This document shows, in pieces, positions 58,699 through 64,000 of a stretch of 64,000 nucleotides of DNA. This DNA is from Monoplex corrugatus (taxonomy: Eukaryota; Mollusca; Gastropoda; Littorinimorpha; Ranellidae): NCBI GenBank assembly GCA_030674185.1, contig JAPXFY010000031.1, positions 45,001,566-45,065,565 of the forward strand. The letters run 5' to 3'. Numbering within the stretch: position 1 is the stretch's first letter; each line of letters opens with the position of its first letter. The notes beneath the pieces are model-generated. The model did no database searches, was not told where the DNA came from, and was given only the letters and a program-made list of their open reading frames with translations. A program made the translations under genes and the position numbers.

Positions 58699-59113
58699 CG
58701 TGAGGGAACGGACCAAGAAAGCGGCGGATGGCCGCGGCCAAGAGGCGGATGTGGGAAGACAGCATGGCGCAGTACGGCTGGTACTTGGGGCCGCTGACCG
58801 CCGACCACACCTTCACGCAGTTCTGAGCGTCCTCCTCAAAGTGCGTCACCTTGCGTTTACGGTCCTTTCGGATGAACCAATCGATCATCGACTGACGCTT
58901 GCAGTCGTACATAAGCAGCAGATCGTCGCTCTCGCTTATGAGCCGCTCACGTTCGTAGCGTTTGTCGAGCACCACTTTCTGAGACGCAAGATTTCTACTT
59001 TGCAGCCGAAGCTGCCGCAGTCTGAACTTGTCCATTACATCGGCCACTTTGTTCTCAATGTCAGCAGGCTCAAAGCCCGCCTGCCATGCTTCTTCAATAG
59101 CAGGGTGCACCTT
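58699..59113 (-). CDS. ZC3H13-like protein, helical Arg/Leu-rich exon
   Basis: About 415 nt, clearly more GC-rich than its flanks. It encodes KVHPAIEEAWQAGFEPADIE, NKVADVMDKFRLRQLRLQSR, and later YERERLISESDDLLLMYDCK and SMIDWFIRKDRKRKVTHFEE. Strongly helical and charged. The acceptor is either CACAGAG|AAG (phase 0, preferred because it fits the exon at 60714) or two bases earlier. The donor is less sure: CACG|GTGTGA at 58699 gives phase 1 and fits the 46510 exon. Without that donor, the frame runs on to TGA at 58484 through hydrophobic, intron-like sequence. I do not recognise this block in ZC3H13, so a separate gene remains possible. Confidence 0.6.
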
Positions 59114-60713
59114 CTCTGTGTGAAGAAGAGACAAGGCATGACAATAAACTAAAATGGACATGCACACGATGAAACATGCTGCACATTAAGTTGGTCGTAA
59201 GTTCTCATCACACTCACCTTTTGACAAACACCCATCTACTCTACAATAGTAATTCAGGATGAACATAACAAACATCAAATACACTGGGCCATATATCCAA
59301 GTTTTAATCAAGCTATTAAACATTATATTTAAATAATAAGTATCAGTACTGACTCAGACAAGGCATAGTGTATGCCAAAAACACTTTGAATTATTTGTTC
59401 TTTCACCACAGGTACAAGATGACATTATAACTGCCTCACTCCACTGCCTAACTTCATATAACATCAACCCAAAGAGTTGTAGAAAGTGGAATGAAAAACT
59501 GAAAGTAGAAATAAACTGGCAGGAAACATTTAAGACAATACACATTCATTTAATGAGAAAAAAAAATCAAATAGTCACAAATCAGATTTGTGAAGAGAAT
59601 GTTGGCTACAAAAACTGTAGTCCTACTTGTCAAACATGGGCACTGGACAAGATGACACCTGCTGCATTTTCTGTAGAACAGTAAAGTTATCACGTCTGTT
59701 CTGGTCTTAATGTTATGTTTATACATTTTGCAAAGGATTTCAAAGGATTACAAAAGACTAAAGTAAATACTGCCAACCCAACACTAGACAAAATCACTGT
59801 AATAGCTGGACAAGATTTCAACTTAAATTCAAATGAAACATTTTTTTATATCAATTGCAAAATTCTACATCTATGGATCCAAATAAACATGACCTTACCA
59901 CAATATTACAGAGTTGAAAACTTCCTCAAGACTAGACATACTGGGCACTCTTGTTTTATCATTGTTTTTCACACTCCTCTTGTCATACACCAACTACAGG
60001 TTTTAGGGAGGTCACATAAAACAGGGAAACTAATAAACACACCACAAAATTAAACACACATACAAACAGAAAAACAAACAAAACAAAAACATAAGGACAC
60101 AATTTATAACAGCATAACAGCAGAGGAAACATTAGTTCATGCAGGAACATGGAGCCATGCTCAAAGCGTTCAGAATCTGACAGTCCAGTGCAAACTAAGG
60201 GGCTATTTTCAACACATGCAGTCATGGTTTCTAATAAAACAACAGCTGCTGAATGAAAAAAGGAACGCTGTCACACTACAGAAGTATTAAACTATTATTA
60301 TATAGAGTGCAACTGGAAGAAAACACCAAGCAGACTCATGCTTGAAGACATTTTTGTGAAGTTTCTCATGTTTCTGTATGCCAAAGAAACATCGCTTTTA
60401 CAAATTTTGGGCACTTCATTTCGTATGCAACATTCTCATTCTAACATTTCAAAAAACTGCTCTTACAAATTTGGGCCACCTAATTTCGTATGCAACATTC
60501 TAACATTTCAAAAAATTGCTTTTTTCAAATTTTGGGCACTTCATTTCATATGCAACATTCCTATTATAACATTTCAACTTAAACATGCTCTTTTTCAAGT
60601 GTATCTAAGCCAGGTGTTACCAAAAACACCTTCAACTGACGAGAAAGACAGGTTCCACAGACAGAGGAAAATAAACAAAAGTGAAGGAACAGAATCGATC
60701 AACAGATGCTTAC
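59114..60713. repeat. Intron; contains ~65-bp triplicated segment
   Basis: Mostly AT-rich unassigned intron. At 60395-60580 a segment with ACAAATTTTGGGCACTTCAT, TTCGTATGCAACATTCT, AACATTTCAAAAA occurs three times in tandem with small differences. Confidence 0.7.
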
Positions 60714-60842
60714 CTCCCTTCCACCTTTTCCTACTTCTGTCACTGCTGTCTGACCCCGACCCTGTGACCGTGGTGGTGACCTTCCTCGCTTGCGTGAGCC
60801 GTCAGCTTTGTCACTGTCCCCTTTACTACTATCGCTGGCCTT
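60714..60842 (-). CDS. ZC3H13-like protein, RS-type exon
   Basis: 129 nt, 43 codons, phase 0 at both ends. It encodes KASDSSKGDSDKADGSRKRG, then RSPPRSQGRGQ. Acceptor TATTACACAG, donor GGGAG|GTAAGC. Low-complexity Ser/Arg/Lys composition fits the long disordered region of ZC3H13-type nuclear proteins. Assigned by strand, phase and composition. Confidence 0.65.
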
Positions 60843-61964
<1,122 letters not shown>

Positions 61965-62520
61965 TTCCAGTTTAGCTGTCTCTTTCTCTCTCTCCTCTCT
62001 CTGGGCTGGGCTGTCTTTCTCTCGTTCTCTGTCCCTACGTGCGGGGCTGTCTCTGTCATGTGAAGAGGTGAAGAAACGACTCTCCGGCTCTCTCTGCAAC
62101 AGGCCTGTCCTTCTCCGTCTCTCAACACTGCTGTGGCTTCCGCGACTGTGGTGGGAACCCGCTGGAGAGGGATGTCGACTGCCTTTGCGCACCGGTGACC
62201 TGGACTCTTCCCGAGCTCGTTTGGTGACCGGAGACTTGGTGTCATCTTTACCCCTCGGGGAGCGATGCAAATCTTCCTCCAGTTTGCGCTTGGTGCCCAG
62301 GGGAGTGCGCGACCTGTCACCTCCACCGCCCCGGGTCAGAGACGAGGGGCCAAGGTCGGCTCCACGACGTTTGGCCGGCTGACGTCCGCTCTCCTGACCG
62401 GCGGCACCTGGAGGGGATTGACAGCGCTGTTTGGGGGACAGGGAGCGAGCTCTGACTGGCTGACGACCGCCAGAGAAGGGCAACGGTGAGTGACCTTTGA
62501 TACGCTCTGGGCCCGGGGAC
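61965..62520 (-). CDS. ZC3H13-like protein, large RS/Pro-rich exon
   Basis: 556 nt encoding about 185 residues from SPGPERIKGHSPLPFSGG through RSLSPKQRCQSP, KRKLEEDLHRSPRG, RAREESRSPVRKGSRHPSP to RREREKDSPAQREEREKE and AKLE. Acceptor TGTCTGTCAG at 62521-62530. Donor GGAA|GTCAGT is weaker than usual but gives phase 0, as the next exon needs. Repeated RSP, SPxR and KRxR motifs indicate a disordered nuclear RNA-processing protein. Upstream exons, including any CCCH zinc finger, lie outside the window. Confidence 0.75.
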
Positions 62521-62701
62521 CTGACAGACAAGTGAACAGAATTCATATTACTGGTCACACAGCAGGATTTAAAAAAAAAATTCTTTCATTACCTGCAACC
62601 ATTGGACATTAAATGTCCAAATTTGGATGGGCAATCACACACCAAAACATACATCAGAAACAAAGGATGACTGGCACTGTCATTGTTATCGTCATTATTG
62701 T

Positions 62702-63390
62702 TTAACCTGTTCACTGCTTCCAACCGAATATTCAGTCGGAAGAAACATACACCTCCAGTGCCACCAACCAAATATTCGGTTGGTGACTTTTCCTATTTTT
62801 AGCCAGAAAACCCCAACACTTTCAGTGACATGAGATATCAATAGAAACTTCAGTATTCCCTCTATAAATAGATGCTAATTATGTATGTGTGATGTTTTAC
62901 GGTCTTTTCTGCCCTTGCAGTTGAAAATGGGACCCCCTACAGCCGATAACTATTCAGCGACTGCAAGCAATGGCCGACGAACTCGCTTCAACACCGAGTG
63001 TCGATCGGACCCGAAAAACAACTATGCAGCAAAAGAAGTTGCAGAAATCATTACTTGTGGAGCTGATTCTGATTTGAAGTCTGTCGATGAGTGAAAATGA
63101 CGATAATCTGGCGCATGCAGGCGATATTTCGGTGTTGATGTCCAAAGTCGGACTTGATCTAGATAAGAGTCAGAGTGACATTACTAGCACTGGCGATCAT
63201 AAAAACGAAAGTACTGTTGCTCCTGGTGTGTTGTAAAGTATACTGAACAAGAAAATATATAGTGTTGTGGGGTTTTCTGGGCTGGATGAAGAGATATGAA
63301 TTTTTTTTTTAATCTTAAGTCAAGATGTTTCAAACTCTGTGGCACAGGTGGTTCACCTATTTATTTACACTTTGGCACCGAAAGGGTTAA
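62702..63390 (+). mobile_element. piggyBac-like remnant flanked by TTAA
   Basis: TTAA lies at 62702-62705 and 63387-63390. The inner ends, CCTGTTCACTGC and (reversed) CCCTTTCGGTGC, are a short imperfect inverted repeat. It is inserted in the TTAA at the edge of Rep-A copy 6, since intact copies read GTTTAAAGCC there. Two near-palindromic 20-mers (CCAACC.AATATTC.GT.GG) lie near the left end. It carries a broken N-terminal coding remnant only. Confidence 0.6.
62928..63235 (+). pseudogene. Possible piggyBac transposase N-terminal remnant
   Basis: From ATG at 62930, 54 codons read MGPPTADNYSATASNGRRTR to CGADSDLKSVDE and a stop. One frame over, an open stretch ENDDNLAHAGDISVLMSKVG continues to TAA near 63235. 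The acidic DSD..DE..NDD segment fits the start of a piggyBac-type transposase, but no catalytic residues are present. Identity is tentative. Confidence 0.35.
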
Positions 63391-63690
63391 AGCCCAGCCG
63401 ACTGCACCCAGCTTTATCAGGGCTATAACCATCCCAAAACGTGCACAGTACCCAACAAAGAGAAAAGAAAAGACACCCATCTGGAAAAGAAAATTAAATG
63501 CACATATCATTGCATTCACGCATATCATCTAAGGCTAACCCCTGGCACTGACCATTCCATCCAATTATCAGCAGCTGGTTTAAAAAAATACCTGGATACA
63601 AAATTAATGTAAACATATCTAAAGACACCAAAACATGTACAACAACTGGCCCAAATTACCTAAAACTGCCATTAATGGACTATGACCATC
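63391..63690 (-). repeat. Rep-A copy 6
   Basis: AGCCCAGCCGACTGCACC, TATCAGGGCTATAACC, GACCATTCCATCCAATTATC. Truncated after about 300 bp, where another copy begins. Confidence 0.78.
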
Positions 63691-64000
63691 TCAAACAAAA
63701 CATACACTTAAACAACAACCCTGAAAAAAAACATGGCAAAAAAACTTTTAACTATACATATTACTTCATTCACCCAGATCATCTAAGGATATGCCTCTGG
63801 CTTTGGCAATTCCATCCAATTTTCAGCAGGGGCATTTAAAAACAAACCTGAACACAAAAATGCAAAAACATAACTAAGTACACAAAAATGTTTAAAACAA
63901 CTGGCCTACTGCATCTAAAATTGCCACTAAGCATTTCACATTTCCCTGTGTTAAAAATGCAGTAATTACATGTATAGAGCGAAAAATGGAGTTAGTCATC
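63690..64000 (-). repeat. Rep-A copy 7
   Basis: Diverged copy: ATCATCTAAGGATATGCCTC, AATTCCATCCAATTTTCAGC, ACTAAGTACAC. Runs to the window edge. Confidence 0.7.

Noticed and set aside
59715..60053. 112-residue frame on + in the ZC3H13-like intron
   Set aside because: Low-complexity AT-rich sequence, no recognised domain, opposite to the gene.

Overview
The window is eukaryotic, intron-bearing DNA, most likely from a marine gastropod mollusc. That is inferred from the tRNA-derived SINEs, the LINE types and the very high minisatellite load; I cannot name the species. Only two host genes are supported, and they converge. The last two exons of a cytosolic-type sulfotransferase lie on + (stop at 11159). 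A chain of eight phase-compatible exons on - (62520 down to 39089) encodes the C-terminal part of a ZC3H13/Flacc-like protein, a subunit of the m6A writer complex. Upstream exons of both genes lie outside the window.

Layout. 1-11159: sulfotransferase 3' end. Its last intron (9.6 kb) holds a 31-bp minisatellite, a tRNA-SINE, a Tc1 transposon with two nonsense codons, a (CTT)n tract and a 4.7-kb array of 24-bp units. 11160-38785: about 28 kb between the genes. It holds a 42/36-bp array, a Penelope-like inverted repeat with a hammerhead-like hairpin, a 43-bp array (3.8 kb), a 77-bp array, SINEs, and a minisatellite split by an RNase H-bearing LINE that is itself split by an intact mariner-like transposon. 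LINE fragments and a dispersed repeat (called Rep-A here) follow. 38786-62520: ZC3H13-like gene, with introns packed with arrays (61, 19, 63, 44, 78 and 55 bp), a 1.8-kb GAAGACAG tract, SINEs, a TIR element and a 3.5-kb block that looks like poor-quality sequence (about 46.7-50.3 kb). 62520-64000: a piggyBac-like remnant and two Rep-A copies.

Tandem arrays occupy roughly 40% of the window (about 26 kb, summed by eye). The main result of the hunt is that several arrays can be traced to the sequence that seeded them. The 31-bp and 44-bp arrays come from tRNA-SINEs, the 78-bp array from a LINE reverse-transcriptase C-terminus, the 19-bp array from a splice-donor junction, and the 61-bp array from the final codons and stop of the ZC3H13-like gene. 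Insertions are nested up to three deep, which gives a relative chronology. I saw no bacterial-type operon, CRISPR array or functional RNA gene. Most long reading frames in the window are by-products of repeats whose unit length is a multiple of three.
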